Notes under the pieces: generated by a model
Told to the model about the DNA's origin: nothing
The model's input: the letters and a program-made list of their open reading frames with translations, nothing else
The model's database searches: none
In this document: positions 43,591 to 52,988 of the stretch, piece after piece
Numbering within the stretch: the first letter of the stretch is position 1
Layout: each line of letters starts with the position of its first letter
Position numbers and translations under genes: made by a program
Assembly: GCF_007747215.1 (NCBI RefSeq)
Contig: NZ_CP036273.1
Location: 7,238,322 to 7,302,321, forward strand
Direction of reading: 5' to 3'
Length of the DNA: 64,000 nucleotides
Source of the DNA: Urbifossiella limnaea
Lineage (GTDB): Bacteria > Planctomycetota > Planctomycetia > Gemmatales > Gemmataceae

Positions 43591-44789
43591 CCCGCACCCT
43601 CATCGGCTCCGCGTTCGTGCTCGCGCTCGCCGTCACCGCCGGCGCCGCCGACTGGCCGCAGTTCAAAGGCCCCGGCGCGTCCGGCGTGTCGGAGGAAACC
43701 GCCCTCCCGACCGAGTGGTCGAAGGACAAGGGCGTGAAGTGGCAGGCCAAGCTGCCGGCGCGCGGCGTGTCGTCGCCGGTGGTCGCCGCCGGCAAGGCCT
43801 ACGTCACCTGCTCGTCGGGCAAGAAGGACGACCGGCTCCACGTCCTGTGCTTCGACGCGGCCACCGGCAAGGAGCTGTGGCACCGCCAGCTCAACGCCAC
43901 CGGCCCGACCGCGTGCCACCCGATGACGTGCATGGCCGCCCCCACCCCGGCCGCCGACGCCACCGGCGTGTACGCCCTGTTCGCCACCGGCGACCTGGCC
44001 GCGTTCGACCCCGACGGCAACCTGCGGTGGTACCGGTCGCTCGTGGGCGACTACCCGGCGATCACCAACCAGGTCGGCATGGCGGCGTCGCCGGTGCTGG
44101 CGAAGGACAAGCTGATCGTGCCGATGGACAACGACGGCGACTCGTTCCTCGCCGCGGTGGACGTGAAGTACGGCAAGAACGTGTGGAAGGTGGACCGGCC
44201 GCGGTCGATCAACTGGGTGACGCCGCTGGTCCGCGACACGGGCGGCAAGACGGAGGTGCTGTTCGCCGGCCCGAACGGCCTGACCGCCTACGACGCCGAC
44301 AACGGCGGCAAGCGCTGGCTCTACAAGGAGGGCGGCGGCGCCATCCCGACCGGGAGCCTGATCGGCGACACGCTGTTCCTGCCGACCGGCGGCGTGAGCG
44401 CGGTGAAGCTCGGCCCCGACGGCGTGACGGGCGAGCCGCTGATGAAGGCGAAGGAGATGGCGTCGCGGCACGGCTCGCCACTGGTGTACAAGGGGCGCGT
44501 GTACGCGGTGGACGGGAACGGCTTCATCGCCGCGGCCGACGCCAAGACCGGCAAGACGCTGTTCAAGGAGCGGAAGAAGGCGCCGTTCTCGGCGTCGCCG
44601 GTGGGCGGCGACGGGAAGGTGTACTGCGTGAACGAGAAGGGCGTGACGACGGTGCTGCGGGCGGGCACCGACGAGTTCGACGTGCTGGCCGACAACGACC
44701 TGGGCGAGGAGGTGCTGGGCACGCCGGCGATCAGCGGCGGGTGCCTGTTCATCCGCACCGACAAGACACTGTTCTGCGTCGGGCGGTGA
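43587..44789 (+). CDS. Exported PQQ-type beta-propeller (BamB-like)
   Basis: 400 aa from GTG 43587, in the overlap GTGA with the previous gene. A signal peptide (TLIGSAFVLALAVTAGA) is followed by ADWPQFKGPGASGVSEETALPTEWSKDKGVKW, the standard N-terminus of planctomycete PQQ-repeat proteins. Repeats such as CFDAATGKELWHRQLN, AAVDVKYGKNVWKVDRP, AYDADNGGKRWLY and AADAKTGKTLF mark seven or eight blades. Most such proteins bind no PQQ; a scaffolding or sensing role with the co-translated partner is likely. Confidence 0.85.
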   Translation: MTRTLIGSAFVLALAVTAGAADWPQFKGPGASGVSEETALPTEWSKDKGVKWQAKLPARGVSSPVVAAGKAYVTCSSGKKDDRLHVLCFDAATGKELWHRQLNATGPTACHPMTCMAAPTPAADATGVYALFATGDLAAFDPDGNLRWYRSLVGDYPAITNQVGMAASPVLAKDKLIVPMDNDGDSFLAAVDVKYGKNVWKVDRPRSINWVTPLVRDTGGKTEVLFAGPNGLTAYDADNGGKRWLYKEGGGAIPTGSLIGDTLFLPTGGVSAVKLGPDGVTGEPLMKAKEMASRHGSPLVYKGRVYAVDGNGFIAAADAKTGKTLFKERKKAPFSASPVGGDGKVYCVNEKGVTTVLRAGTDEFDVLADNDLGEEVLGTPAISGGCLFIRTDKTLFCVGR

Positions 44790-44795
44790 GTTCCG

Positions 44796-44835
44796 CCGCT
44801 TGCGGCGTTGCACCGCGGTGCAACGCCGCAAGCGG
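44796..44835. terminator. Perfect 40-bp palindrome between convergent genes
   Basis: 20-bp arms without a spacer at 44796-44815 and 44816-44835. It fills the 49-bp gap between the stops of the propeller gene and the nuclease gene, and can end both transcripts. Core CCGCTTGCGGCGTTGC is shared with 25376. Confidence 0.85.
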
Positions 44836-44838
44836 TCG

Positions 44839-45738
44839 TCAGGGCGTGGCGAGCAGGTCCGACCAGTCGGCGGCCGCGAGGACGCGCAACGCCATCCGTT
44901 CGAGGCGCTCGGTATCGGTGATCCCGCCGAGCGCCGCGTCCGCCACCGGCGAGGCGCCGAACTTCTGCCGGGCGACGAGTTGAAGAATCCGCCGGGCCTC
45001 CTCGGCCTTGCCCGCAGCCAAGCCCTCGGCCCGGCCGACCGCCAAGCCTTGCCGTTTGATCCATTCGTACCCGGCGGTTCCCTCGAAGGTCATGCTCATC
45101 CTCCGCAGCAGCGGCACAACGTCGTCCGGCTCGTGAACCAAGCCCGCGAGCACGAGCCCGTAGCCGGCCAACTCATCCCTCACGTTACCGGGTACGTCCG
45201 GGCGCCGCAACCGCTCGGCGAAGCGCGCCACCGCGTCGGGCAGGTCGGCCTTCGACTCGGCGGTCGCCAGCGCCAGCGGCGCCAGAGTTGGGCCGCCCGC
45301 CAGCAGCCCGGCCATCGACTCCTCCCACAGCCGGATCACGGTGTAGCGGAACTCCAGGTACGGCACACCGTCGGCCCCGGCGCGGGTGTAGACGCTGGTC
45401 AGGTCGGCCACGTTCGCCTCGCGCCGCAGCAGTACCACGACCGTGTGAACCGGCTCCTCCGCGGCGCCCGGCCGCGGGTGGCCGAGCAGCACGTTATAGC
45501 GCAGCAGCCGGGCCGGCACGCCGGCGTGCGCGCTCGACTCCACTTCGAGGTGAATCACCGCCGGCGGCGGGCCGGCCAGGCGGAACGCCTTGTCCGACTG
45601 CGCCGTCACTGACAGGTCGGTGTCCAGGAGCGTCGCCGGCCCCGGCGGCAGGCCGAGGCGCGCCGCAAGGAAGGCCGCCCAGTCGTCCGGCCGGGCGTCG
45701 ATGAGCGCGTTCAGCGTCGCGTCGTAGGGCTTGCTCAC
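44839..45738 (-). CDS. PD-(D/E)XK-like nuclease (Rpn/DUF4351-type)
   Basis: 299 aa from a GTG at 45738, which overlaps the ParA stop (GTGA). [26 protein letters not shown] holds the (D/E)-x-K-like core of recombination-promoting Rpn nucleases, though here the Lys is replaced (EVESS). The C-terminus [31 protein letters not shown] and [11 protein letters not shown] resembles DUF4351. Such proteins are frequent in planctomycetes and cyanobacteria, and nuclease activity is an inference. It is translationally coupled to ParA. Confidence 0.72.
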   Translation of the reverse strand: MSKPYDATLNALIDARPDDWAAFLAARLGLPPGPATLLDTDLSVTAQSDKAFRLAGPPPAVIHLEVESSAHAGVPARLLRYNVLLGHPRPGAAEEPVHTVVVLLRREANVADLTSVYTRAGADGVPYLEFRYTVIRLWEESMAGLLAGGPTLAPLALATAESKADLPDAVARFAERLRRPDVPGNVRDELAGYGLVLAGLVHEPDDVVPLLRRMSMTFEGTAGYEWIKRQGLAVGRAEGLAAGKAEEARRILQLVARQKFGASPVADAALGGITDTERLERMALRVLAAADWSDLLATP

Positions 45739-46595
45739 GCCACCGCCGCCCCCGCCATCCGCGCCTCGACCGGGTCGGTCACCTTCAGCGGCCCCAGCAC
45801 TACCGGCGGCGCCACGCCCAGCACCTCGTTCGCCAGAGCCGCGTAGTCGGCGGCGCCCGGGCTCCGCGGCGCGTAGGCGAAGATCGACTTGCCGTGGCTC
45901 GGGCACTCGGCCAGCTTCACGTTCCGCCGCACCTTCGTGTCGAACACCTTGGCCGCCGCCCACGGCACGTTCGCGGCGCGGCTCTGGTCGAGGAACGCCG
46001 CCAGGTCGCCCACCACCTCCTGCGCCAGCTTCGTCGCCGCGTCGTACAGGCAGATGACGACGCCGCTCACCTTCACGGCGGGGTTGATGCGGCGGGCGAC
46101 GAGCGCGGTCGTTTCGAGGAGCTTGCTCAGGCCGTGCAGGGCGAAGAAGTGCGGCTGCAGGGGGATGAACACCTCGTCGGCCGCGGCCAGGGCGTTGAGC
46201 GTCAGCACGCCGAGCGACGGGCCGCAGTCCATCAGCAGGTAGTCGAAGGCGGCGCCGTCCGCGGCCAGCGCCTCGCGCAGCAGCACCTCGCGGCCGACGA
46301 CGCCGGCCAACTCCACCTCCGCCGCCGCCAGGTTGATGTCCGACGGGCACAGGGTCAAATTCGGCTCGACCTCCCGACGCACCGCCGACAGCGGCGTGTT
46401 GGCGACCAGCACGTCGTACAACGACGGCGCCTTGCCGTCGGGCTCGAACCCGAGGTGCGTACTGGCGTGGGCCTGCGGGTCCAGGTCGAGGACGCACACC
46501 CGCTTGCCGGCGGCCGCGAGCGCGGCGGCGAGGTTCACGGTGGTCGTCGTCTTGCCGACGCCGCCCTTCTGGTTGATGACGGCGATCCGTCGCAT
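45735..46595 (-). CDS. ParA-family ATPase
   Basis: 286 aa from ATG 46595. The deviant Walker A motif is complete ([10 protein letters not shown], residues 10-19), with [17 protein letters not shown] and [18 protein letters not shown] for Walker A' and B. It matches ParA/Soj-type partition ATPases, but no ParB gene or parS-like site is seen next to it. Instead a nuclease-like gene follows with a 4-bp overlap. Could act in chromosome or cargo positioning, or be an orphan Soj-like regulator. Confidence 0.88.
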   Translation of the reverse strand: MRRIAVINQKGGVGKTTTTVNLAAALAAAGKRVCVLDLDPQAHASTHLGFEPDGKAPSLYDVLVANTPLSAVRREVEPNLTLCPSDINLAAAEVELAGVVGREVLLREALAADGAAFDYLLMDCGPSLGVLTLNALAAADEVFIPLQPHFFALHGLSKLLETTALVARRINPAVKVSGVVICLYDAATKLAQEVVGDLAAFLDQSRAANVPWAAAKVFDTKVRRNVKLAECPSHGKSIFAYAPRSPGAADYAALANEVLGVAPPVVLGPLKVTDPVEARMAGAAVA

Positions 46596-46621
46596 GTCGT
46601 GGCCTCCGTTGCGGTTTCTCC

Positions 46622-46649
46622 TTGCCGCCGATCGGCCGGCCGTTATAAC
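46622..46649 (+). promoter_or_regulatory. Candidate promoter of glnN
   Basis: TTGCCG (46622-46627), 16 bp, TATAAC (46644-46649) on the plus strand. The -10 lies in the palindrome GTTATAAC, so it could also serve the divergent ParA gene. About 115 bases separate it from the glnN ATG. The spacer is GC-rich and palindromic (CGGCCGGCCG). Confidence 0.35.
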
Positions 46650-46765
46650 GACAGGAACCTCTCCCCCACCAGCCCAACCGGCGCCACCGCGCCGCGGGCC
46701 GGTACACCCCCCCGGGCTTCGTTCCACACCCCCGCCCCGCTCTCGCGCCGAGGAGTCTCCGACCG

Positions 46766-48949
46766 ATGGGAACCGCTCGCCAGAAGGCCATCGACGCGAT
46801 CGCCAACACCGAGTACGACCTCAACCAACTCGACTTCCGCACCAACCAGCTGAAGGACCTGTTCGGCGTCAACGTGTTCAGCGAGGAGGTGCAGAAGGCC
46901 CGGCTGCCGAAGCCGGTCTTCAAGGCGCTCCAGAACACCATCAAGAAGGGCGCCCAGCTCACCGACCCGGCGGTCGCCGACGCCGTCGCCAGCGCCATGA
47001 AGGACTGGGCGCTGGAGCACGGCGCCACCCACTACACCCACCTGTTCCAGCCGATGACCGGCCTCACGGCCGAGAAGCACGACAGCTTCCTCAGCCCGAC
47101 CGGCACCGGCAGCGCCCTGGCCGAGTTCAGCGGGAAGGAGCTCGTCAAGGGCGAGCCCGACGCCAGCTCGTTCCCGAGCGGCGGCATCCGCGCCACGTTC
47201 GAGGCGCGCGGGTACACCGGCTGGGACCCCACCAGCCCGGCGTACATCCGCGAGAACCCGAACGGCGCCACGCTGGTCATCCCGACCGTGTTCGTGTCGT
47301 GGACGGGCGAGGCGCTCGACAAGAAGACGCCCCTGCTGCGGTCGATGGAGGCGCTGAGCATCCAGGCGCTGCGCATCCTGAAGCTGTTCGGGAACACCGA
47401 GGTCAAGAAGGTGTTCACGACCGTCGGCCCGGAGCAGGAGTACTTCCTGATCGACAAGAACTTCCTGTACTCCCGCCCCGACCTGCTCAACTGCGGCCGC
47501 ACCGTGTTCGGCGCCAAGCCGCCGAAGGGGCAGGAGCTGGAGGACCAGTACTTCGGCACCATCCCGGAGCGGGTGCTGGCGTGCATGGCCGACTGTGAAG
47601 CCGAGATGTTCAAGCTCGGCATCCCGGTCAAGACCCGGCACAACGAGGTGGCCCCGAGCCAGTACGAGATCGCCCCGATCTTCGAGGACTCGAACCTCGC
47701 CACCGACCACAACCAGCTGACGATGGACGTGATCCGCCGCACGGCGGAGAAGTACGGGCTGGCGTGCCTGCTCCACGAGAAGCCGTTCGCCGGGATCAAC
47801 GGCAGCGGCAAGCACAACAACTGGAGCATGTCCACCGACACCGGCGAGAACTTGCTGAACCCCGGCGACAACCCCCACGACAACGCGCAGTTCCTCGTCT
47901 ACTGCGTCGCCGTGATCCGCGCCGTGGCCAAGTACCCGGAGCTGCTCCGCGTCAGCGTGGCGAGCGCCGGCAACGACCACCGCCTCGGGGCGAACGAGGC
48001 CCCGCCGGCGATCATCAGCATCTTCCTGGGCGACCAGCTCCAGGACGTCATGGACCAGCTCGAGCGCTCGGACCTGAAGAGCACGAAGCAGGGCGGGTTC
48101 ATGGAGGTGGGGGTCAGCATCCTGCCGAAGCTGCCGCGCGACGCCGGCGACCGCAACCGCACCAGCCCGTTCGCGTTCACCGGCAACAAGTTCGAGTTCC
48201 GGGCCGTCGGCTCGTTCTTCTCGATCGGCGGGCCGAACGTGGTGCTGAACACGATCGTGGCCGAGTCGCTGGACTACATCGCCACCGAGCTGGAGAAGGC
48301 CACGAAGGGCGGCAAGGACCTGAACAAGGCGATCCAGGAGCTGCTGCCGCCGATCCTGAAGGAGAGCAAGAAGGTCGTCTTCAACGGCGACGGGTACTCG
48401 GAGGAGTGGCACAAGGAGGCCGAGAAGCGCGGCCTGCCGAACCTCAAGAGCTCGACCGACGCCTTCCCGGTGCTCATCCGCAAGGACTCGGTGGAGCTGT
48501 TCGGGAAGTACAAGGTGCTGACCGAGCGGGAGCTGCAGAGCCGGTACTTCATCTACGCCGAGAAGTACGTGAAGGAAGTCGCCATCGAGGCCAACATGAT
48601 GGTGATGATGGCCAAGACGATGATCCTGCCGGCGGCGCTGCGGTACCAGGCGGAGGTGGCGGCGGCGGTGAACGCGACGAAGGCGGCCGGCGTGGACAAC
48701 GCCGCTCAGCTGGAGCACCTGAAGGACCTGACGGGGGTGCTGTCGAAGTTCCAGGCGGCGACGAAGGCGCTGGACGACGCGGCCGGCCACCACGCCGAGG
48801 GCGACGCCTACGCCCACGCGAAGTACATGAAGGACAGCGTGATCCCGAAGATGGCCGAGCTCCGCACCTTCGGCGACAAGCTGGAGACGATGGTGGCCGA
48901 CGACCTGTGGCCGCTGCCGACCTACCGCGAGATGCTGTTCATCAAGTGA
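46766..48949 (+). CDS. glnN: Glutamine synthetase type III
   Basis: 727 aa, the length of the GSIII family (about 700-730) rather than GSI/II. It makes glutamine from glutamate, ammonia and ATP in the cytosol. Signatures: [15 protein letters not shown] (metal-ligand Glu), [33 protein letters not shown] (glycine-rich nucleotide loop) and [20 protein letters not shown]. The N-terminal 100 residues ([22 protein letters not shown]) are GSIII-specific. A strong hairpin at 48976 follows. Possibly the main ammonium-assimilation enzyme; no other glutamine synthetase is in the window. Confidence 0.95.
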   Translation: MGTARQKAIDAIANTEYDLNQLDFRTNQLKDLFGVNVFSEEVQKARLPKPVFKALQNTIKKGAQLTDPAVADAVASAMKDWALEHGATHYTHLFQPMTGLTAEKHDSFLSPTGTGSALAEFSGKELVKGEPDASSFPSGGIRATFEARGYTGWDPTSPAYIRENPNGATLVIPTVFVSWTGEALDKKTPLLRSMEALSIQALRILKLFGNTEVKKVFTTVGPEQEYFLIDKNFLYSRPDLLNCGRTVFGAKPPKGQELEDQYFGTIPERVLACMADCEAEMFKLGIPVKTRHNEVAPSQYEIAPIFEDSNLATDHNQLTMDVIRRTAEKYGLACLLHEKPFAGINGSGKHNNWSMSTDTGENLLNPGDNPHDNAQFLVYCVAVIRAVAKYPELLRVSVASAGNDHRLGANEAPPAIISIFLGDQLQDVMDQLERSDLKSTKQGGFMEVGVSILPKLPRDAGDRNRTSPFAFTGNKFEFRAVGSFFSIGGPNVVLNTIVAESLDYIATELEKATKGGKDLNKAIQELLPPILKESKKVVFNGDGYSEEWHKEAEKRGLPNLKSSTDAFPVLIRKDSVELFGKYKVLTERELQSRYFIYAEKYVKEVAIEANMMVMMAKTMILPAALRYQAEVAAAVNATKAAGVDNAAQLEHLKDLTGVLSKFQAATKALDDAAGHHAEGDAYAHAKYMKDSVIPKMAELRTFGDKLETMVADDLWPLPTYREMLFIK

Positions 48950-48975
48950 CGCCGGCTCGGTGAGCTGACGCAGAG

Positions 48976-49013
48976 CGAGGGCCCGGTGGGACACCTGTCC
49001 CACCGGGCCCTCG
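48976..49013. terminator. Perfect hairpin terminator downstream of glnN
   Basis: 18-bp arms (48976-48993, 48996-49013) with a 2-base gap, made of CGAGGGCCCGGTGGGACA and its complement. It lies 26 bp after the glnN stop. No clear T run on the plus strand; likely a stable bidirectional stem. The convergent DUF4279-like gene stops 102 bp further on. Confidence 0.7.
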
Positions 49014-49115
49014 GTCCGTTCGGTCAGGGCCCAAGCCCGGCTTCACATCTCGACAAGTGTTGCGACCCGGCCGAACGAGAATCCCGGCGGCTGCAGCCGT
49101 GACCGTTGTCTGATA

Positions 49116-49610
49116 CTACACGGTATCCGGGCCGTGGTCAGCCACTGCACGGCGTTCGGCCTCTGGCTCGTCTACCTGGTAGATGTCGAAACCCATTCCA
49201 CCGCCTAACGCGGCAACGCCGGCCAAGCACTCCGCGTCGATCAACGGTCCGGTACCGGCATAGAGGTAGGTGGACTTCCACAGCACGTTAAAGAACACCT
49301 CCCCACCGCGGGCGAGCTCCAGGACCGCCTCCTTGTGCGGGAGCAGTCGGCCGAGCACCCACCGGAAGTGGTCGTTGACATCTTTCGAGTCCACACGCGG
49401 CAGGCTACCCAGCGCCCACAGCCCCTCGTGGAACAATCCGAGGACCGCACCCGAGCGCTGGTGCCGACGCTCGTCACCGCGGCGTTCGGCTTGGTCCGGT
49501 GTTAGCCCGAGCCTGGTGGTCACGACTTCCGGATCGAGGTCTGGCCCGATCAGGCAGAACGAGACCTCCACTTTTCGGATGTGCGATGCGTGCAATTCGC
49601 TGATCGCCAC
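49116..49610 (-). CDS. DUF4279-like protein
   Basis: 164 aa from a GTG at 49610 (VAISELHASHIRKVEVSFCL); the frame is open further upstream but has no homologous-looking sequence. The core EVVTTRLGLTPDQAERRGDERRH matches the beginning of DUF4279 (GLTPDEA-RRGD), and later LWALGSLPRVDSKDVNDHFRWVLGRLLPHKEAVLELA fits too. The family is found in scattered bacteria, sometimes next to polymorphic-toxin immunity genes; function unknown. Start codon choice moderately sure. Confidence 0.65.
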   Translation of the reverse strand: MAISELHASHIRKVEVSFCLIGPDLDPEVVTTRLGLTPDQAERRGDERRHQRSGAVLGLFHEGLWALGSLPRVDSKDVNDHFRWVLGRLLPHKEAVLELARGGEVFFNVLWKSTYLYAGTGPLIDAECLAGVAALGGGMGFDIYQVDEPEAERRAVADHGPDTV

Positions 49611-49816
49611 TCCAGACCCTCGGAGACCGAATCGTGGTTTGGGCTTACTCGCCGGTCGCGATACAGACTTCGCCCGACCAACTCCAGGAGCGTATCGACC
49701 TCCACGGGAGGTCGCCACCGGATTCCGTCGGATCGGCTCGGCGGCGGGCGGCGGCTCGATCTTGCCCCGGCCGCCGTGCCGTGCTATTCCCCCGCCGCAC
49801 CGGCAGGGGGTACGGC

Positions 49817-50728
49817 ATGGTTCGCGTCGCACTGCTCGGGGTCGTCCTCGCCGCGGGGGCCGCGGTCGCGCAACCGCCGCCTGCGGCCACCGTCGCCACC
49901 GTCAACGGCGAGAAGGTCACGCTCGAACAGGTGGACACGTTCATCCGCGCCCGCTTCCCCGGGGCGCCGCTCACCGCGTCGCAGCTCAAGGCGCTCCGCA
50001 CCGAAGTCACCAACGACCTCGTGGACGACCTCCTCGTCCGCCAGTTCCTCCGCGCCAACGGCCCGAAGGTCGATCCCGCCGAGGTGGACCGTCAGCTCGG
50101 CGCGTTCGCCGACAGCCTCAAGGCGAAGGGCCAAACGCTCGCCGGCTACGCCCGCCAGACCGGCCAGACCGAAGCCGCCCTCCGCGACACCTGGGCCGAC
50201 CTGATCGCCATGCAGGCCTACGTCCGCCAGCACGTCCCGCCGACGGAGTTGCAGAAGTACTTCGAGACGAACCGCGAGCACTTCGACGGCGTGGAGGTGC
50301 AGGCGGCGCACATCGTGCTGCGGCCGCAGGGGTCGCCGGTGGAGCGGGCGCGGACCCGCGAGCGGCTCGAAGCGATTCGCGCCGAGATCGCGGCCGGCCG
50401 GCTCGACTTCGCGGCGGCAGCGCGGAAGCACTCGCAGTGCCCCAGCGCCGCCCGCGGCGGCGACCTGGGGCCGGTGCCGCGCAAGGGCGGCCTCCAGGAC
50501 GAGGCGTTCGCCAGGGCGGCGTTCGCGCTCAAGGTGGGCGAGCTGAGCCCGGTCGTCGAGACGCCGGTGGGCTTCCACCTGATCCGCGTGTCGGCGCGCA
50601 CGCCGGGCACCCCGGCGGCGTTCGACCGGTGCGTCGAGGACGTGCGCGACGCCTACGCCGACGACTTCCGCGCCGGCCTGCTGCCGCGGTTGCGGCGCGA
50701 GGGGCAGGTGACGATCACCGTCCCGTGA
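49817..50728 (+). CDS. Exported parvulin-type peptidyl-prolyl isomerase (PrsA/SurA-like)
   Basis: 303 aa from ATG 49817 with CAGGGGG upstream. Signal peptide (VALLGVVLAAGAAVAQ), then an N-terminal SurA-like helical domain (VNGEKVTLEQVDTFIRARF ... NDLVDDLLVRQFLRANG), then a parvulin domain at about 165-265 (VQAAHIVLRPQGSP ... GGDLGPVPRKGGLQDEAFARAAFALKVGELSPVVETPVGFHLIRV). It assists folding of exported proteins in the cell envelope. The catalytic His pair, the first in AAHIV and the second in GFHLI, is present. Not in an obvious operon. Confidence 0.9.
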   Translation: MVRVALLGVVLAAGAAVAQPPPAATVATVNGEKVTLEQVDTFIRARFPGAPLTASQLKALRTEVTNDLVDDLLVRQFLRANGPKVDPAEVDRQLGAFADSLKAKGQTLAGYARQTGQTEAALRDTWADLIAMQAYVRQHVPPTELQKYFETNREHFDGVEVQAAHIVLRPQGSPVERARTRERLEAIRAEIAAGRLDFAAAARKHSQCPSAARGGDLGPVPRKGGLQDEAFARAAFALKVGELSPVVETPVGFHLIRVSARTPGTPAAFDRCVEDVRDAYADDFRAGLLPRLRREGQVTITVP

Positions 50729-50813
50729 CGGAGTTCGTGAAATTTTTCACTTGCACCCCTCCGCGGCCCGCGGCAAGATTACGGAATCCCCCGTGAGTCG
50801 GAGCCCTCTCCCA

Positions 50814-51578
50814 ATGCCGGTCGGCCTTTACGATCTGACCGGCCGCGTCGCCCTGGTCACCGGCGGCAACAAGGGTCTGGGCAAGGCCATGGCCCGCGGC
50901 TTCGCCGAGGCCGGGGCCGACGTCGTCATCGCCAGCCGGCACGAGGACGAACTCCGGGCCGCGCTCGACGAGATTCTCGCCGGCACCAACCAAAAGGGTG
51001 CCTACTTCGTCGCTGATATGTCCGTCCGCGGCGACGCCGACACCCTGGCGAAGGCGGCGCTGGCGAAGTTCGGCCGGGTGGACATCCTGGTCAACAACGC
51101 CGGGATGAACGCCCCCCAGGCCATCGACGCCATCGACGACGCCACCTGGGACCGCGTCGTCGAGGTGAACCTGTCGTCCGTCATGGCGATGACGCGAGCC
51201 CTTGTCCCGCAGATGAAGGAACGGCGTTGGGGCCGCGTGGTTCACGTGTCGAGCATCATGGGGCAGGTGTCGAAGGAGCGGCGGAACGTCTACTCGGCGA
51301 CGAAGGCGGCGCTGATCGGCATGGCCAAGGCCAGCGCCCTGGACCTGGGGCCGTTCGGCGTGACGGTGAACTGCGTGGCCCCGGGGCCGTTCCTGACCGA
51401 CATGCCGATGTCGGTGCTGTCGGACGCCGAGAAACAGGCGTTCGCCGACCGCACGGCGCTGGGCCGGTGGGGCGCCCCGCGCGAGTTGGTCGGCCCGGTG
51501 CTGATGCTGTGCAGCGAGGCCGGCAGCTACGTCACCGGCCAGACGCTGTTCGTGGACGGGGGCTATTTGGCCCGCTAG
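50814..51578 (+). CDS. Short-chain dehydrogenase/reductase
   Basis: 254 aa from ATG 50814. Classical SDR: coenzyme loop TGGNKGLG (residues 16-23), NNAG (94-97), catalytic Ser147, Tyr160 and Lys164 (in YSATK), and VNCVAPGPFLTDMP. It uses NAD(P)H; the pattern resembles gluconate/glucose dehydrogenases and FabG-like reductases. An Asp-free turn after strand 2 (VVIASRHED) has Arg, suggesting NADPH. Substrate unknown. It lies 85 bp after the PPIase gene. Confidence 0.9.
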   Translation: MPVGLYDLTGRVALVTGGNKGLGKAMARGFAEAGADVVIASRHEDELRAALDEILAGTNQKGAYFVADMSVRGDADTLAKAALAKFGRVDILVNNAGMNAPQAIDAIDDATWDRVVEVNLSSVMAMTRALVPQMKERRWGRVVHVSSIMGQVSKERRNVYSATKAALIGMAKASALDLGPFGVTVNCVAPGPFLTDMPMSVLSDAEKQAFADRTALGRWGAPRELVGPVLMLCSEAGSYVTGQTLFVDGGYLAR

Positions 51579-51777
51579 GCGGTCGGGGCACGCCGGACGC
51601 TCTGCCCGATGTTGCACGCACGGACGCCGGCGCCGTAGAATTGGTCAGTCCACCCGCGCCGCGGCTCCCGCCGGCGGCGAGGCCCGCTCTCCCCGGTCCG
51701 AGGTGTGGAACATGGTGGCGTGCTGCGTCAGCCCGACCGAGGCCGACCCCGCAAACCTCTCCCCGGGGGTTCCGCTC

Positions 51778-52173
51778 ATGCAACGCAGCGTCTACTCGGA
51801 CTGTCTGGAAGAAGCCAACCGGTACAAGTGGATCGCCAGCGAGAAGGCCGGGTACGACCTCGGCGAGGCGGCCATCCGGCAGTGGGTGCGCGAGCACTGG
51901 AACGGCTACCTGCGGGCGCGGTGGGTCGAGCACCTGCAGGGCTCGTGCTTCTGGCTCGAACTCGACCGCGGCGACTACGGCCTCCTCCAGCGCGCGTTCC
52001 GCGACCGCCAGCCGCTGCTGAACCAAATCCTCGGCTGGCTCAAGGGCGGGAAGGAAAACCTGGACGTGATCCACTGGGCGTGCGCCCAAGACATCGACCT
52101 CAACACCGTTGTTGAGATCCTCGAAGCGCTCGACGTCAACTCCCGCCGCCTGGCCCACCAGTTCGACCGCTGA
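51778..52173 (+). CDS. Hypothetical planctomycete protein
   Basis: 131 aa from ATG 51778 (MQRSVYSDCLEEANRYKWIASEK); an ATG at 51703 would add 25 unlikely residues. It is mainly helical: GYDLGEAAIRQWVREHWNGYLRARWVEHLQG, then CFWLELDRGDYGLL, then a C-terminal helix pair. WVREHWNGYLRARWVEHLQG is reminiscent of small conserved planctomycete proteins without known role. It converges with the gene at 52174 (adjacent stops). Confidence 0.6.
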   Translation: MQRSVYSDCLEEANRYKWIASEKAGYDLGEAAIRQWVREHWNGYLRARWVEHLQGSCFWLELDRGDYGLLQRAFRDRQPLLNQILGWLKGGKENLDVIHWACAQDIDLNTVVEILEALDVNSRRLAHQFDR

Positions 52174-52452
52174 CTACCGCCGGAACGGGTTGAACAACCC
52201 CGCGTCGTACTCGAGCACCTCGCCGGTCGTGAGCGTGTACCGCACCGCGGCCGGGTCGCACTCGCAGCCCGCGACCATCTCGTCGTAACTCACTTCCCCC
52301 AGCACGTGCGACAGCGACAGCGCCAGCCGCGCCGGGTCGGCGCCGGCGCGGACGGCGGCGTTCCACACGTCTTCGGGCGTGACCGGGCGACCGGGCGACT
52401 CGACCCGGCTCACCTGCCACGCCCCGCCCGCGCCGCCGTACTCGCCCGCCAT
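52174..52452 (-). CDS. Small hypothetical protein (92 aa)
   Basis: 92 aa from ATG 52452. The N-terminus is Gly/Ala-rich (MAGEYGGAGGAWQVSRV). The rest looks like a compact fold: PVTPEDVWNAAVRAGADPARLALSLSHVLGEVSYDEMVAGCECDPAAVRYTLTTGEVLEYDAGLFNPFRR. The DVWNAAVRAG start and VRYTLTTGEV ending seem conserved in style, but I recognise no family. Its stop abuts that of the plus-strand gene. Confidence 0.5.
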   Translation of the reverse strand: MAGEYGGAGGAWQVSRVESPGRPVTPEDVWNAAVRAGADPARLALSLSHVLGEVSYDEMVAGCECDPAAVRYTLTTGEVLEYDAGLFNPFRR

Positions 52453-52535
52453 GCCTGCCCTCCGGTAGTCCCCCCCGGGTGCATGAGAATCCCGTGCCGA
52501 CCCGTAAGCTGGTCTCGCCCGAGCCGGAGGCCCCC

Positions 52536-52967
52536 ATGTCCGACCCGTTCGACCTCGCCCGGTTCGTCCGCGCCCAGGCGCACGACTACTCCGCCGCGCT
52601 GGCTGAGGTCCGTGCCGGGCGGAAGGAGTCGCACTGGATGTGGTACGTGTTCCCGCAGTTGGCCGGACTCGGCTCCAGCCCCACGGCCCGGAAGTACGGC
52701 GTGTCCGGCCGCGCCGAAGCCGAGGCGTACCTCGCCCACCCTGTTCTCGGCCCGCGGCTGCTGGAGATCGCCGCCGCCGCGCTCGCCGTCGAGGGGCGCA
52801 CGGCGTTCGACGTGTTCGGTACGCCGGACGACCTGAAGCTGCGGTCGTTCGCCACGCTGTTCGCGCGGGTGGCGCCGCCGGGGTCGGTGTTCGAGCAGCT
52901 GCTGGCGAAGTATTTCGACGGCGAGCTCGACACGCGCACCCTGCGGCTGCTCGGGGAAGGGCGGTAG
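52536..52967 (+). CDS. DUF1810-family protein
   Basis: 143 aa from ATG 52536. It has the hallmarks of DUF1810: FDLARFVRAQAHDYSAALAEVRAGRKESHWMWYVFPQLAGLG and SPTARKYGVSGRAEAEAYLAHPVLGPRL. This is a single-domain helical family of unknown role, sometimes linked to NADAR-like proteins. Free-standing. Confidence 0.9.
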   Translation: MSDPFDLARFVRAQAHDYSAALAEVRAGRKESHWMWYVFPQLAGLGSSPTARKYGVSGRAEAEAYLAHPVLGPRLLEIAAAALAVEGRTAFDVFGTPDDLKLRSFATLFARVAPPGSVFEQLLAKYFDGELDTRTLRLLGEGR

Positions 52968-52988
52968 GCGGGATGTCCGCCCGCGAGG

